Assembly (NCBI RefSeq): GCF_040436345.1
Contig: NC_133235.1
Coordinates: 20,112,660-20,176,659, forward strand
Reading direction: 5' to 3'
Source: Pagrus major
Taxonomy: Eukaryota > Chordata > Actinopteri > Spariformes > Sparidae
DNA: 64,000 nucleotides
The notes beneath the pieces were generated by a model. The model was not told where the DNA came from, did no database searches, and was given only the letters and a program-made list of their open reading frames with translations. Positions 20,721 to 33,955 of the stretch are shown piece by piece. Each line of letters begins with the position of its first letter. Position 1 is the first letter of the stretch. The translations under genes were made by a program, and so were the position numbers.

Positions 20721-21941
20721 CCACATGACATCAAAACATTAGTCCGTTAATAAAGTTTGTTGCCTTGGATTGTGTGATCCAGTATACTCTGAGAGCACCA
20801 GACAGGCTTCCAACTCCATGTGAAGCGGTTGAAGCGTGTTTAACTTCTTACTTCAAACAATATATTAATTGGGAAGAAAATTTGTTTTCATTAGTTTGGC
20901 AGTGAAATGAGTCTCCCCAATCATTACCAGGCTGCACTTCCTAACAAACAGTCAACAGGCATCACTCCTCACAGTCGGCTCCCTTGTGACAAATTGCAAG
21001 AGAGAATATCAAAACACGTGCAAATTCGAAACGGATGTTAATTACTGTTTCAGCCGCTGCGCATGCTGTTGTGTGGAAACGGCTCACTTTATATGCTCTA
21101 CTATTATAACATCCTGTTGGCACCAGGACTGTTGGCATCGGCTGACCACCCCCGTCGGGCCGCTTTCACCGAAAGGGGGGACTACTTCATGTCAACAGCG
21201 GACCAGATTTGATTTGGCAAGTAGCTGAGCACTCAATTATGAATCAGGAAGACGCCTTACACAGAGGGGTTTGAAAGGAGACCGACAGCCTCACTCAACA
21301 GTCTGGTCCCAGTTAGCATGAACTTATCACTTCTATTAAACAAAGCCCACCATGAAAGATGTGAGACTGAAAGCACGGGCACATGGTAACACTAAAGGGA
21401 CGCCTAGTTATGACATTATAAAAAGTTCTTCCAGCACGGTTGAAACTGTTTTCACTGTGGACTGTTTATTTCTGTTGATTTGAGTGATAAACAGTTAGAT
21501 TTTGGAAGTCCCAAACTCCAGAAGCACACCACATGGTTATGTGAATTCCAACCCTTAAAAAAGGTTAGGGAAATAGAGCACACACTGGCGTGGTTTTGAA
21601 GCAGCCTTGCAATACGAGGAAGTGGTGGCGGTCTCGTCTGACCACAGATACATGAGATCCGGCTTTGCCTTCCTAACGGATGGTATGGAGACACAAGGGA
21701 TTTTGCTGGCCTTGACTTCCAAGTCTGTTTACTTGATAGTTCTGCGGCGAGCGCTCTCATTCAAGGAGCGTGTCTCCATTGATGGCCAATCAATCAACTC
21801 TGGCTGGGAAAAAAGCAGCCCAAGTTTGTGGGCTACGAGGGCACATGTGTGTTGCACTGCAGTCCAAAATATGGAGCCATGTGACTGCAGTACAAATAGA
21901 CTGGAGTCATTGTCCACAGGAATAATTTTCTATTTGCAACT

Positions 21942-21974
21942 TCACTCAATCACTCACTCACTCACTCACTCACT
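21942..21974 (+). repeat. (ACTC)n microsatellite
   Basis: About eight tetranucleotide units of CACT/ACTC, the first interrupted by AAT. Confidence 0.9.
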
Positions 21975-23087
21975 TCTATTTCTTATTATATTTGTTTAAA
22001 TAATGCATCAATTCCCTTTCAAAGTCATGCTTTTATTTTGATGATGTATGTGTATGTAGCGACGTACATCAATTACACACATGAGTAATTGTTGATGTTG
22101 AGCAGACCAAGAATATATTAGCAGAATATTCAGATATTTAACTTCCAGTACACGATTAGACTATGTCTCAGTCTAATGGTCTGATTTTTGACTCACGTCC
22201 TGGCCGGCTTCTCACTCGTGCAGGTGTTGCTGGGTTTCCTTTTGCTGAGGGAGTTTCAGGTTTCAGGAAATCAGGCCTGTTGGTTAATGTTAGAACTGGG
22301 AGAAAACGTTCCTGGAAGGAAGGTGCTTGAGTCCATCCAGGGGGTGTATATGTAGTCTGCAGCAGAAACTGATGTGACACTCGGCATCAACATCTTCGTC
22401 TCGTCTCTGGCTATCAGCGTGGTAACATTTTCTCACATTATTCCACAGACATAAGTAAACCTGTGGATTTACATTTCACTCTATTTCCTGTGAATATATG
22501 TTCTTTGCTCATATATTGTTTGGATTCGGATCCTTCTTTGGTTTAGTCAAACCATAAATATGCTCTGCGTGGCTGTTAATATGGTACTTTCCCAGATGCT
22601 GAGCTGCATGATGATATCATGTGCTCTTGCACTTATTGTTATGTTTTCCTTGGTCTTTGAGGCGCTCTTTGGTTTTCTGGCTTGTGTTTCACAAACTTTT
22701 CTCATTTCTATGCGACGGAGTTAACAGCTAGGCAGCCAAAACAAACTTGGCTGTGGTTTTATACAGTAGTATCAGTCTCAAATCAAGTCCAGGTGAAATC
22801 CCACATTACAATCTACCTGAACTCTGCTGAAGCGCTTGCCTTTCTCACATACACATTTTGTTACGTGCTACTTTGCTTAGTATTATTACTTTTTCAGAAA
22901 TTGTACTTTGATTTAAATAATTTAACAAGTGCAAGTGTAAGTAAAGGTTCATTAGAAAACATATAATTCTAGTCATGTTAACATTGTACTGTATACTGCA
23001 TTTGTTATGACTTAAATCAGCTCTCTTGTCCTATAACTTTACACCATCACCCCCACCCACCCACCAAAACACAGCATTGTTTAACTT

Positions 23088-23300
23088 GTTTAAAGGTGCA
23101 ATGTGTAAGAATTGGCTACCTGTCAAATTCAGACAAATAGAGGTCAGAGTTATTAACTATGACTTTATCTATTAATGATGGTTATTATAAAGTGTTACCA
23201 CTATTTTAATAAAATCGTGCATTGGATTCAGTAGAGGGCAGCAGTGAGTTGCTGATTGTGCGTTTCAAGTCATTAACTACAAAAATGATTTGCATCATGA
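23088..23300 (+). repeat. TTAAAGGTGCAATGTGTAAG-ended fish repeat, left end
   Basis: TTTAAAGGTGCAATGTGTAA followed by GAATTGGCTACCTGTCAAATT is the start of a very common teleost repeat. An inverted terminus of a related element is at 37890-37912. The right end here is not clear. Confidence 0.6.
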
Positions 23301-23989
23301 CCTTTTACATTATGTGGGGTCAGTTGGGGTATTGTGCTGTCTACAGGGTATGGCGCACACATGTGAATGCTTGTCTCTGTGCGTATTTGAAGGGGCTAAC
23401 ATCCAAAACATTTTCTCCAAAAACAATTTTCTCTGTTTCCTCCTTTTCATTTGATTCATATTTGATCCTAGTGGTTAAAACTAATGGCTGCTCTGCGCAG
23501 TAACAGTTACCAATAACAGAAATGTCTCTGCAGGTCTTGTGTATTTTCTTTGGAACCCGTTTTTTTAAAAATGCTTCCTACTTTTTTACACGAGGTGAAT
23601 AATAAGAAAACAATAGTCCTGAGTCGCAACATTGGCACATGCGAGGAGTCCTTTTTGTGATGACTGGATTATGTATTCATTAAAACCCCATCTATACCGC
23701 TCCACAAACAGGTTGTCAGGCCCTGAGCCAGCTCACACTGCATCAGTACTTTTACAAGCGGGCCCCCCAGAAACCTCCAGCGAGTCTGTTTTTAGTGGCT
23801 CTTACTGCAAATGGAAACACTTAGCTCCCACAATAAATTACCCACCCGACTGATGCCACACTGTATGTGACCCCCAGCTAGTCTCAGACAGACTATGGAT
23901 TTATATTTCAACATTAAATCCTCTTGGAATCTGGTATGTTATAGTGACTTTGGGTCACATGAGCTGACAAGAGGACGGGAAAAAAGAAT

Positions 23990-24330
23990 TAATCACGCGA
24001 AGGCTGATGTACTTGCGTGCAGCCTGCAGGGCCGGCGGTTTGATTAAAGTTAAGGATGTGTCCCCCCCTCACCTCGCTGGGGTTGACACTGGGGTCATTT
24101 CAGGATAAAAATAGACTTTCTTGGTTACTTATTTTCCCCAATAAGTAAATAGCCATTAGTGCAGCAGGCCAGTGATCTCAAGGGCAACACTAGTGTTCAG
24201 TCTAAACTATTGTTTATCCTGCGGCCGGATGATTAAAAGAGACAACGGGGTACAGCAGGCCCTGCTGTTATATAGAGCATCCCCAGCAAAAACAGTAATG
24301 ATGGTGCTCCTGTGAACACAGTCCAGTGGG
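23990..24330. promoter_or_regulatory. Candidate conserved non-coding element
   Basis: Higher complexity than its flanks, without repeat signatures, and dense in developmental-type sites: AATTAATCACG, TTTGATTAAAG, CTATTGTTTA (SOX/FOX-like, 24208-24217) and GATGATTAAAAG. This is the usual look of vertebrate CNEs, but conservation was not tested. Confidence 0.25.
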
Positions 24331-26022
24331 GTCAAGTTCAGACACTGTGAAAACATACTTTAAAGCACTTGACTTAAACTTCTGTATTAAATGTCGAGGT
24401 GTGTTAGGAAATAAGAGCAGCGTTTAGGACCCTTGCTAAGACTGCCCGTGAAATAATCCTAATTATCATTCCAGCAGACTAAAGTGTTTGACCACCTAGT
24501 GATGTAATTGCAGCTGACCAAATAGATTGTTGTTGAAATATTGCCCCGCTGTTATAGCTACGTTGTGACAGCGTTGTGTGTTCACCGAGGGCCGGCGCAA
24601 CCATAACAAACACAGCTGAATCTGGGGTTTACATTTCAGCAGGATGACGGCGCACGCAGCGTCTGGGTGGAACTTGGGAAAAGGAGCCTGGGCCGGCAGC
24701 CTCGTCTGGCTCCCTGCCAGCATGGTAAGAACAGCCTTGACAGTGGGACCTGTGAAGTCATTGTCCAGATGCACCAGTTTATGAATGCGAATGAATGAAT
24801 GGACAGCAGTGGTTGTAATGGTGATACTTTGGACAAAACTGGTAAAGCCGTGGCAGGACATTAGATCGGGCCTGTGATGAGGGTGTGGACCATCAAGATT
24901 GTGACGTGTTCTTTCGAAGAACTTCCAAAAGGAAGCCGCCAGTCTAATACCATGGGCTGCGACTTTTGAAGTCAAAACAACCACAAATGGAGAGAATAAT
25001 TGTAGCCATCTTTGGCCTGAGAATGGGTTTGATTTAGAAACAAAGTGAAACTTCTGTAAACGCTCTCTGTCCAGCAGTTTAAGCTTATCCTCTGTTCTTG
25101 AAAACAAATGAGCCTTAAAAATATTTGCCTGTTTTCACTTGACTGTCTGTTGAAAGATCTTGCCTCTTTAAATTCTTCCACTTCATCGCAGATTTTCGGA
25201 GATGAAAAGTTAACAACGTAGCCAAAGGCATGCCCATAAGCTCATTCTCTCTTCTTTTTGTGGGTTTATTTCCATAACTGCAAGGAATTTTTGGACAACA
25301 CCTATTTTGTGGAAATTCCTTCCGCAATCCCAAATGGTTGTCCACGTAACCTCAGGGGAGCAGCCAGCAACTATGTAATTGGAGAAGATTGAGTACACAC
25401 AGAGAGACCATAGCCTGGTGAGCTATTGAGAAGCTGAAACAAAGATTACCAGATGTTTACCCAGCCTGGCCATATGTGAGGTGGTTACTGAACTTATGCG
25501 TAGAATGTGTGAGCGGCAGACAGAAGGAGTGTGAACCTTTGACCCAGTGTCCATTACAGGTACAGAAAAAAACTGCAATGCCGATTGACCGTGAAGCCGA
25601 TGCAAAACAATGACGTGTTACCGTGTTTGGTTTTCCTCTAAAAGGAAATCTAGTGTTCCTCAGGATATCACTCAGGAATCCCCTTTTTACTGATGGAAAC
25701 CATGAAGCCGTCAAAACAGAGCTCTGTAATTCTGCAGCCTGGTTTCAATTAAAGCATTGAATATCAAAGACAATCACTCCCATTTTAATGTGCATTTTTT
25801 ATGTGTTCCCAGTTTATTTTGATGGAAAATTTGTGGGTGGAGCACTTGCTAATTGGTATGGAAAACTTGCACCTGTGGTAGACCAATGTTTTGAGAGTCA
25901 GAAACATTGAATATTTGCGTTCTTTTCTTGTGAGAAGGAGCCCGACTTCATCCCAAAAACAATTCCTGACTGGATTTGACGTGTGAGATTGTCTGGAACA
26001 ATACAGCTACATGGTGGTTGGC

Positions 26023-26042
26023 TTTTTTTTTTTTTTTTTTTT
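26023..26042 (+). repeat. T20 homopolymer
   Basis: Twenty uninterrupted T bases; could be the reverse-strand tail of a retroposon, but no body is recognisable to its left. Confidence 0.9.
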
Positions 26043-26576
26043 GTTAGACAGTGCAGCATGACCATTTACAGACCATTTAACCATTCACTTACTGTGCAAG
26101 ACTGGCACTTAAAACAAAAAATACAGCTTTGATAGCACATCATTTGATTCCAGAAACTTCAGATCTTAGTAAGGCAGTATTACACTGGTGGTATTAATAG
26201 TTAATAGTAATGCCAAGTGCTTTGATTAGACCATCCTGTTAGAACTGAGTGTTAACATACATTATGTCATTGTTTTTTCAGCACACGTCAACCTATTCAA
26301 CACATCCTGTGTTATGTCATAGCACTGCTACACTCTCATGATATACTGTACTCAGTGCAACTTATGTCCAACACACCCTTCTGAATAAGGGGAATAACAA
26401 TCGGGCTTATTTGTATTTTTTTAAACCAACCACATTCATCTTTGGCAGCGCTAAACCAAGGATGCAGCAATTGTGACCCTGCAAAATAGTGCTGGGGGAA
26501 CTTTTTTTGCATGTGTGGAGGTGAGATCTGGCATTAAAATGCCTTAGTACCGGCAAAAGAAAAGGTAAAAGCTCCC

Positions 26577-26810
26577 AGCCAATGACATACTTTATACCAA
26601 CAGTCTCCATCCTGTACGTCACACTAGGTTTGATGTTTGACATTTTCAGCATGTAGGTTGCTAGTGTGGAGGTTGTTGTTGAATTTTCCTCTACGGACAG
26701 GGATTTTGAGAGCGCTAACACACAGAAAGCGCAAGAGAGGAGAATGCTGCCTGAAATAGTTGGCCAATGGCAAGCTTACACCAACAGTCTACATCTGGTG
26801 AGTCAGACTG
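26577..26810 (+). repeat. Imperfect direct duplication
   Basis: 'gccaatgacatact..ataccaacagtctccatc..' at 26579-26627 recurs as 'gccaatggcaagctt.acaccaacagtctacatc..' at 26763-26810, about 184 bp apart, each followed by a GT-ACGTCACACT / GTGAGTCAGACT segment. Confidence 0.55.
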
Positions 26811-29800
26811 TTTATTCAAAATTCTTCATATTAGCTGTCAGTCCACATCAAGCTTGAAGCCAGAGTTTCCTGTCTATAGACCATATTTACATGGTGGCCA
26901 TTTTCCTCTGACATCACATTGAGGGTGGGAAGCTCAGATTCATACTGCTGAGTCCAAGCTATATAAACTGACCTGACAAATTATCATTTCACTGCTTTAA
27001 CTGCGTCCTGATTGATCAGCAACTGAAAAGCAACTGTAAAGACGATGGATAGTTTAATCCCAAGGGACATCGGACCAGATTTCAAGGTAAAACAACAGCT
27101 TCCATTAGACAACAGCTAACGTTAGCATTCCACCACATTCTAGCTAACGGGACTGTTTGATAAGATACTGTTTTAATGCTACACGATTAGGAAAGGTGTA
27201 AATGAATTCAGAACACGCATCTTAGAGACATTTGTCTAAACCTGGAAGTGAAACACAGGATGTAATCAAATGGTTCTGTTAGCTAGGAAGTTGTTGAATG
27301 CTAACATCAGCTAACAAGTCATCAAATATGTTGTGTTACCTTGAAATATGGCCGAATGTGCCTCCAGATTTTCACTTCACCTTTTCAGTTGTTGATCAAT
27401 TGAGAAGCTGTAAAAAAAAATCAGATTACCTACCTGGAGCCCAGCAACATTACATTATCCCAGCATACAAATTTCCCACCCTGAGCTTGATCTTGGAGAA
27501 AAATGGCTGCCATGTGAAAACGGTCTATGCTGTCACAGCTTTGGATCATGACAATGATGGCTGACTCTCTAAAGCACAGGGTGCGTCTCGCAGATACGCT
27601 CATTGAGTCAGTGTCTCGGCTCTTTTGGTGTGGCTGATGGCTGTGTTATTGCTCTCCTTCACAGGGTAATGTTTTGGTGTCTTTTGGATGCTAATTTTTG
27701 CTGTTATGCTAACGTCATCAAACCTCTGGCACCAGTGAGAAATTATATACTTGTCACTCCCCAATCCTTTCACTGAATATGTATATAATAAGCATAATAT
27801 TTCACAAGAATGGCAGCACAGTAATTTTAGGTTTTTAAGTTGGCACTGTTTTTCTGTATGTGTGGGGTGGATCTATCAAGACATTCCTTCCACTCTGGTG
27901 AGAGAGAGAGGTGGAATCACCGGGTCTATATATACGACAAAGTGCGTCACTCCCGGCCCTCCTCTCCTCCTCTGTGGTTTTCAAGACTAGAGGGAGATCT
28001 ATAAGTTACTGTGGTGTTCTGTCATTTGTGGTGAGCTCACCAAATTAGAGGGGTAAATCATTAAATATTCCTTACATCTGCAAACAGGAACACGTCTGAT
28101 GAGAGTTTCCTGTTTAATAAAACAGCTGGCTGATTTGTATGTGTGTATTTTATGTGTTACACTGGCTGCCAAGTGACTTATGAGCATTCTGATCTCAATT
28201 GCTTTATCGTTAAGAACAGACAGATAATGATGATGCAATAAATCCTGGGTGTTGGGTTTAAAGGCATTTATTTAACCCTGATTTTAAACATCCGTTTAAA
28301 TCATTATGTCAGTGACATACATCATGCAACATGGTACTTCTGGTTTCAAAGTAAGCCAATTGTATAACCTACATTAGGTTTGACCGCTCAACAAATGAGG
28401 CTATGCATGACCTATTACACAATCTGTCCCAGGGATTGTTACATTTTTATTGTCTATTCAAAATAGGAAACTCAACAAACAAATTTAATTAAAAAACTGA
28501 TCTGTATTTTTATATGCGTCATCAACTTAAAGGCTGTAATCATCTGTTTTATTTGGAACCCATTCAGAAAATTTTAAACATTTAGTATCAGTAATTGTAT
28601 TATTTGATGTCTTTAAAATGATCTGTTAAAATAAAAACACATTTGTCAAAAGTCAGCGGCTGTCCGGCTAGTTCGCCAAACAATACAAACACAGCAAAGC
28701 AAATAAGCTAATGCCTCAATTCAATATAGTCATGTCATACATCGTTAGACAGCTTAGATTCTTGTGATTCTATTCATGCAAACCATTTCAAGAAAGATAC
28801 AACTAACAAACAAACAAACAAGCTGACAAACTAGCATGTATGAAGTGTCTGGGTGTTTCAGTGGTGCATCAAACTCCAACAAAAACTGTGTTCTCTTATT
28901 CCTAAATGTCCAGTAGATCCATTTCGGTAACATATTCAGTCCAAAACACAGTATTCTATGATTAAATGGTGACAAAATTGCAAAAAACTGTAATGCTTTT
29001 TTCTGTCAAAAAACTGTTGTTTGATTGACAGCTCATTTGAGCAGATAGGAGGATCTTCTATGTCCAACCTAAAGCCAAAAACAGCAAATGTGTGATCGTG
29101 TAGACAAGTGACCCACTCTCTCTTCTTTGTCCTCTCTCATGAGCCACTTACAAGCCAGCCTCGGATTATTGATGCATTATGTAGCCAATGAGATTTCAAA
29201 TCCAGTAACATATAGTTTATTACAGTTTTTAAAGCCATAAACTTGGATATTATGCAAGTTTATGCAGTTTTATGCACTAACAGAGATTCTGACCGCTTTC
29301 AAAAGAGTCCAAAACCATGCCTGTACTCAAAATGGTTAAACAACAGCTTTGAATTGACTGGGATAGCCATTTTAGAATAATTTTACATACCTTTCCAGGA
29401 ATAAGAACAGGCTAATGGAGTGTGGCTTGTGTTCATAAGCAATTAGGGAAATGTGATTTTTTTTTTCATTCATCAATTCATTACTTTTAATAACTTGTAT
29501 GATTTCTTTTTGAAGTAGCAGATCAGAAACACAGAGGGAATTATCATGTTTATGACAAAAGAGAAAACATTTAAATAGTTTAAGTCCAGATTGTTCACAT
29601 CATATTACAGAAGATATACTGTATTTAATGCGCTGTGCTTCATTCTTATGAAACTCCAGAGTTTTGGTGGGTCACTAACTCGCTCACACCCAATGTTGTC
29701 AAGCTCCTTAACTTGATTTATAATACTCTAACATTTCACTATGTATTAGAGTAAGAATTTATTAGCTTGGTGCTCACAAATTTCCGGAGAGACATGATGG

Positions 29801-31436
29801 ACCTCTGAGAGAGAACGCAGAGTAAATTTTGTGTTTGTTACATGATTTGCAGAGTTATTAAGCAGCTAGGGCCATCAGGGTCTGCAATCCTCGGAGTACA
29901 GAACCGCGGCACTCAATGACGACATGAGAACATCATGCTGAGGTGATACCAAAACCAGCCACTTAATCGCAATAACATCCCGTCTCCCGACGAGTGGGCC
30001 AATGTGTACGTCACGGCTCTGCGTAAGCAGCAAATTGAACCTGACCATCCTCAAGAAAATGACTTACTTTGTTGTAAACTCGCACGATATCTGAACTCTT
30101 TTGGACCGCTTTACGATAATATTTCCCTTCATGGCTATGGACCCCTATTAACCTCCTTGGATGATTGTTTTAGTTTCATATGCCCACTGCGCAGTATTAT
30201 TTAAAAAACTTCCAGGTGTCGAATAAAGTTATTTAATCTCTTCATTTTGCAAAGTCATATGCCGTGATTTTGTTATGGTTTTTATATGTGCACACCTGCT
30301 CTTGATACGTTCTCCTTGAGGTCTGTGGGGAGGTAATAACCACCATCAATAATGTGAATTCATGGGATACATCCTGCATTTTTACAGTCCATTGAAAAGG
30401 TACTGAGAACCGGAGAAGCAGTAAATGAGTGTTCAACTATGACACCATGTCTGGTTTTATTATTACCCTCATATGTCAGTTCACACATTACTCCCTCATA
30501 GTGAATATACTCTGCGCTCATTGTCTTGCACATCATTTAAAGTTACTGCCATTCATCAGATTTATTCCTCCAATAGATTTTCTAGCTTGAATCAGAGCCA
30601 GCTTCTCTTTCTTTCTCAATGATCGGGGGATTCACTCCACAAAGGACAGCCCTTCCTCTGTAGAGTGTTTTGGGTGATCAAGTATCTCCTCTCTGGTTCA
30701 CTCTTGAAACTGAAGCTACATCTGAGAATATTCCTCTATAGTGACCAAGCTGTAATTTAAGACTTGCAACTGACTATTGGAGATGATGACCTCTTGTGAT
30801 TTGGGCTTACGCTGCAGCTTACACAAGGCCGCCACACCAGAGCAAGGGGGGACATGGGTTTTACAGGCCCACCCGCAAGGAGAACGCAACTATTTCCTCT
30901 CCATAAATCAAAACGGACATGCTCTGTCTGGGGGCTTTCAATAGGAACAGGCCATGTTCATTTTTGAAATGAAAAGAAGCTGAAATTATTTAATTTTTTT
31001 GGTGCTGCACTGAGTTTGGCCTTACATATACACATGCAATGAATATAGTATTTGTTCTTACTTATTTTAACAGAAGATTATTGTCAAATATTTAAATAAA
31101 AGCTTGAGTACACTAGAGAAAACATCAGCGGATTACTTAAAAGAGATGAAAAAAGGAAAAACAGCAAGTGGACTAAAACAACAAACATCCATCATCACTC
31201 TTACTCTTACTCTTACCAACTGGATCTGCTGTTAGCTTGTTAGCTCAGTTAGCCGTGCAGCTAGTGGGCAAGGCTGGGAGCTTGGCGCTTCAGGGAGATG
31301 TTTTTGTTTAAATCGCTAGCACAGGAGCTTTGAACCCAGACGGGCTGGAGCTAGCTGGTTAGCATACTAAACAATGCAGCACAATACATGGATGTGATAA
31401 CGTCAAAGCTGTTATCCCCCCACATTCTGTTCATAA

Positions 31437-31550
31437 TCTTAGGGGATGACATGCAGCAAAGGGTCAGACTCGAACCCTGAGCCGCTGCAGCGAGGACAAA
31501 GCCTCTGTACATGGGATGCGCACTCCACCAACTGAGCTACCGGGGCACTG
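31437..31550 (-). mobile_element. tRNA-derived SINE (minus strand)
   Basis: The minus strand reads as a tRNA-like head: GGTAGCTCAGTTGG (A box, plus-strand 31528-31541) and GGTTCGAGTC (B box, 31467-31476), then GACCCTTTGCTGCATGTCAT (ending near 31447). The 'ccctttgctgcatgtcatcccc' tail is characteristic of a widespread percomorph SINE. The spacing between boxes is longer than in a functional tRNA, with a CATCCCATGTACAGAGGC insert, so this is a SINE rather than a tRNA gene. Confidence 0.8.
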
Positions 31551-31790
31551 AAATCATGTGAAATTTGCTTCTTTACATGTGAATTCCACATTTTCACATG
31601 CAATTGGCTACATTCACATGTTTAATATCATTGTAACATGTGAATTAAAATTTTTACATGTGAAGATAAAATATTGTTACATGTGATTGACTTTTCCACA
31701 TTCCAATGAAGAGTTTCACATAAAAAATTGACATTTCCACCTGTGAATTACATAATGTTCATATGTGATTGTCTTTTTTTCATGTTGCTT
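31551..31790 (+). repeat. Degenerate ACATGTGA minisatellite
   Basis: The palindromic core ACATGTGA/TCACATGT, usually with AAT or TTTT after it, recurs about ten times at irregular 20-30 base intervals directly beside the SINE. Copies are diverged, e.g. TTTACATGTGAATT, TTCACATGTTTAAT, TTACATGTGATTG. Confidence 0.7.
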
Positions 31791-33336
31791 AGAATTTCCA
31801 CTTGAGGAAATAATCCGTATCCATGATCTGTTTAAATCAGCGCTGATTGCTTTGTTTTGGCTTTTTGTGGCCAACTCTAAACACAACCATTACATATATT
31901 TATCTTATGTTGATATCGTGAATGTGTAAGCATACACAGAACAACATTAGCATTCATTTGGACTCTTGGCTCTGTCTACCTTTTGAGCGTGAGTCCAATA
32001 TTTCCCCTCCTTTTAGCTCTGTTATAGTCTCCACTTACTCCTGAGGGAAAGATCTTGCTCTTTGGCTTGTTAGCTAGTCGTTAACTTTGTCTGCCTCTGT
32101 CTGTATTTCTAGTTTTTGTGCTTACAAATACTGATGAGAGTGGTGAGAGTGAAACGAGACAGAACATTTACGGGCCATGTGACCAAAGAATAAGTCAAAA
32201 CAGTCACTAAAACAGAAAACACTGTAGAGCTCTGCAGAGTTGAGTAATGTGGGTTTGTCTCTCCGAGCAAACCTTTCACACGACACAGACCTAATATGAA
32301 TCCAAAAAATATCGATTAGCAGCTCGGAGATGTTTTCAAGATTTAGTATCTGGGCAGTAGTCACAGCAGTCGCTTTGGTTATGTCTGGTCATTAATATGA
32401 CTTCCACTCTGCAAACTTTCCAACACGGTGCTTTGACATATCTAGATTCCTCCTCCCATCACAAAAAAACAATTACCACAATGTTCCTTGTAATGAGATT
32501 CTCTGCAGGGACCAGGGGTTATGGAACACACATACAGACGAGTCATGACATGACTCACCCCACAAAACAGCGTCTACAAATATGTGCCTGATGTCAATGA
32601 CACCATGTCTCGGACACTAAAAGCATTCACATCCCTGAGAAAATATCAGGGAGTAATTACACATTTCCTTTGAGATATGAAAATTATTAAAATATGTTGT
32701 AGACGTTCTAGCAGCGATGTGTCACTGAATGCCCCTTTAGTGATTATATAACAAAAGAAAAGACAAGAAATGATGAAATGATTATCGCCGCGATGCAAAT
32801 TTATGTCTTCCAGCCACTTACTGCAACTGGTATATACAAATCAATCCCTCACATGCTTTGTGTATTGGTTAGTTGATGAAAAAATGTCAGTCTATGGCAG
32901 CCCATTCTTCCAATGTAAACCCGCAGGAGAATGTCATGGAACAATTCAGCCAAAGCGTCTGGCTGAGACTCCGCAGAGCTGCGTGCGTGGGTAATTGGTC
33001 GAGCAGCAGAGGAATGACCTTAAGTTTAGATTCAGGCAGTTAGGAGACCTTGGAGACAACCTTGATCCCCAGGCTGTCCCTCACATGCTTATACTTTGAG
33101 ACTCTGCTTATACTTTGCCACTGGGGAAGTGCGCATAGACATTATAATGCCTGCTATGACAGCACAAGGCCTTATATGATATAAGAGCTGTAATAATTTC
33201 TTTCTTAATGAATTCTGAGTACTTAGTGAATGGCAGTGGAAAAATACAGTTTTCATTTCTCAAACTACGGAGCATGCACTCGCTTTACTGGGTCCCCTGG
33301 TGTCTATATGTGCACATTCTCAATACGAGGGTAATT
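31791..33336. other. Intergenic, no recognised feature
   Basis: AT-rich sequence. Open frames at 32122-32364 and 32397-32591 carry no domain or splice support. Confidence 0.4.
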
Positions 33337-33955
33337 CACAATGTAGTGTGACGTATATCCACTTTACGAACTGCATGTCCTTTTGCTTCTGGTGCAGTTT
33401 ATGTCTATAGCTATCTCTGTGCATTTTCATCCCTAACTTAGTTAACATGCTTCACTTTTATATAATAGTTTACCATTAGTTTTTGTATATGGTGTTTTTA
33501 ACATTTTTTTTAGATAATCATGGAAGTGTTTTTAACCAGCAAAGTTAGTCAGCTAGCCTAGCTGGTTTTCTTAAAAGCTCAGCATATAGACCTACACATA
33601 ATAGTAGAACTAGTCACCCTTCTCTCTGATTCATGACTTAATCCCTTAACCAGCAATGAGGTCAGAGCTTTACTGCTCGCTTTCACAAGACGGTGTACGG
33701 CAGTCATTTTCATTTTTGGAGTGTAAAAAAAAGCCATTGCGACCTAACGTTAGCGTGTGGCTAACTAACGTCGCTTAGTTATCTATCCATCTATGTAAAG
33801 GATCAAAAATTATCAATATATACAAAGCGAATTGTGAAAAGTGAAGTATTTTAACAAAGTTCGGGATGAAAAAGCACAGAGGTAACTATAGATGTATACT
33901 GAAGCAAAAGGAGGTGCAGTTTGTGTAAATCGAATATACGTCACACTACATTGTG
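33337..33955. mobile_element. Long-armed inverted-repeat (foldback/MITE-like) element
   Basis: The outer 22 bases of the arms (33337-33358 and 33934-33955) are exact reverse complements. Homology continues inwards for about 160 bases per arm with mismatches, e.g. TCCTTTTGCTTC/GAAGCAAAAGGA, CTATAG, CTCTGTGC/GCACAGAG and CTTCACTTTT/AAAAGTGAAG. The ~300 bp centre includes GCTAGCCTAGC and TAACGTTAGC words and codes for nothing recognisable. No target duplication is evident. Frames overlapping the right arm on both strands are by-products. Confidence 0.75.

Larger units (their letters stand above)
19411..23087. other. Intergenic, left part of the gene desert
   Basis: No coding exon recognised. 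Open frames are short and without domains. A probable repeat lies at 20430-20720 and an (ACTC)n microsatellite at 21942-21974. The 20.9-21.3 kb piece is GC-richer, with a small CTTTC-ACC-GAAAG hairpin near 21165, of unknown meaning. Confidence 0.4.
24331..31436. other. Intergenic desert
   Basis: No coding gene found. A 203-codon minus-strand frame at 24496-25107 starts with TTG and has no domain. A T20 tract is at 26023-26042, a duplicated motif at 26577-26810, and short (CAAA)n at about 28804-28822. Parts of 26.85-27.56 kb, with GCTAACGTTAGC-type words, look like an old repeat. Confidence 0.4.

Noticed and set aside
24496-25107. 203-codon minus-strand open frame
   Set aside because: The frame opens with TTG, not ATG; there is no domain, no splice context, and composition is like its flanks. 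Long for chance, but not enough.
31437-31550. Functional tRNA gene
   Set aside because: A and B boxes are present, but the arm lengths are wrong and the downstream block is the known fish SINE tail.
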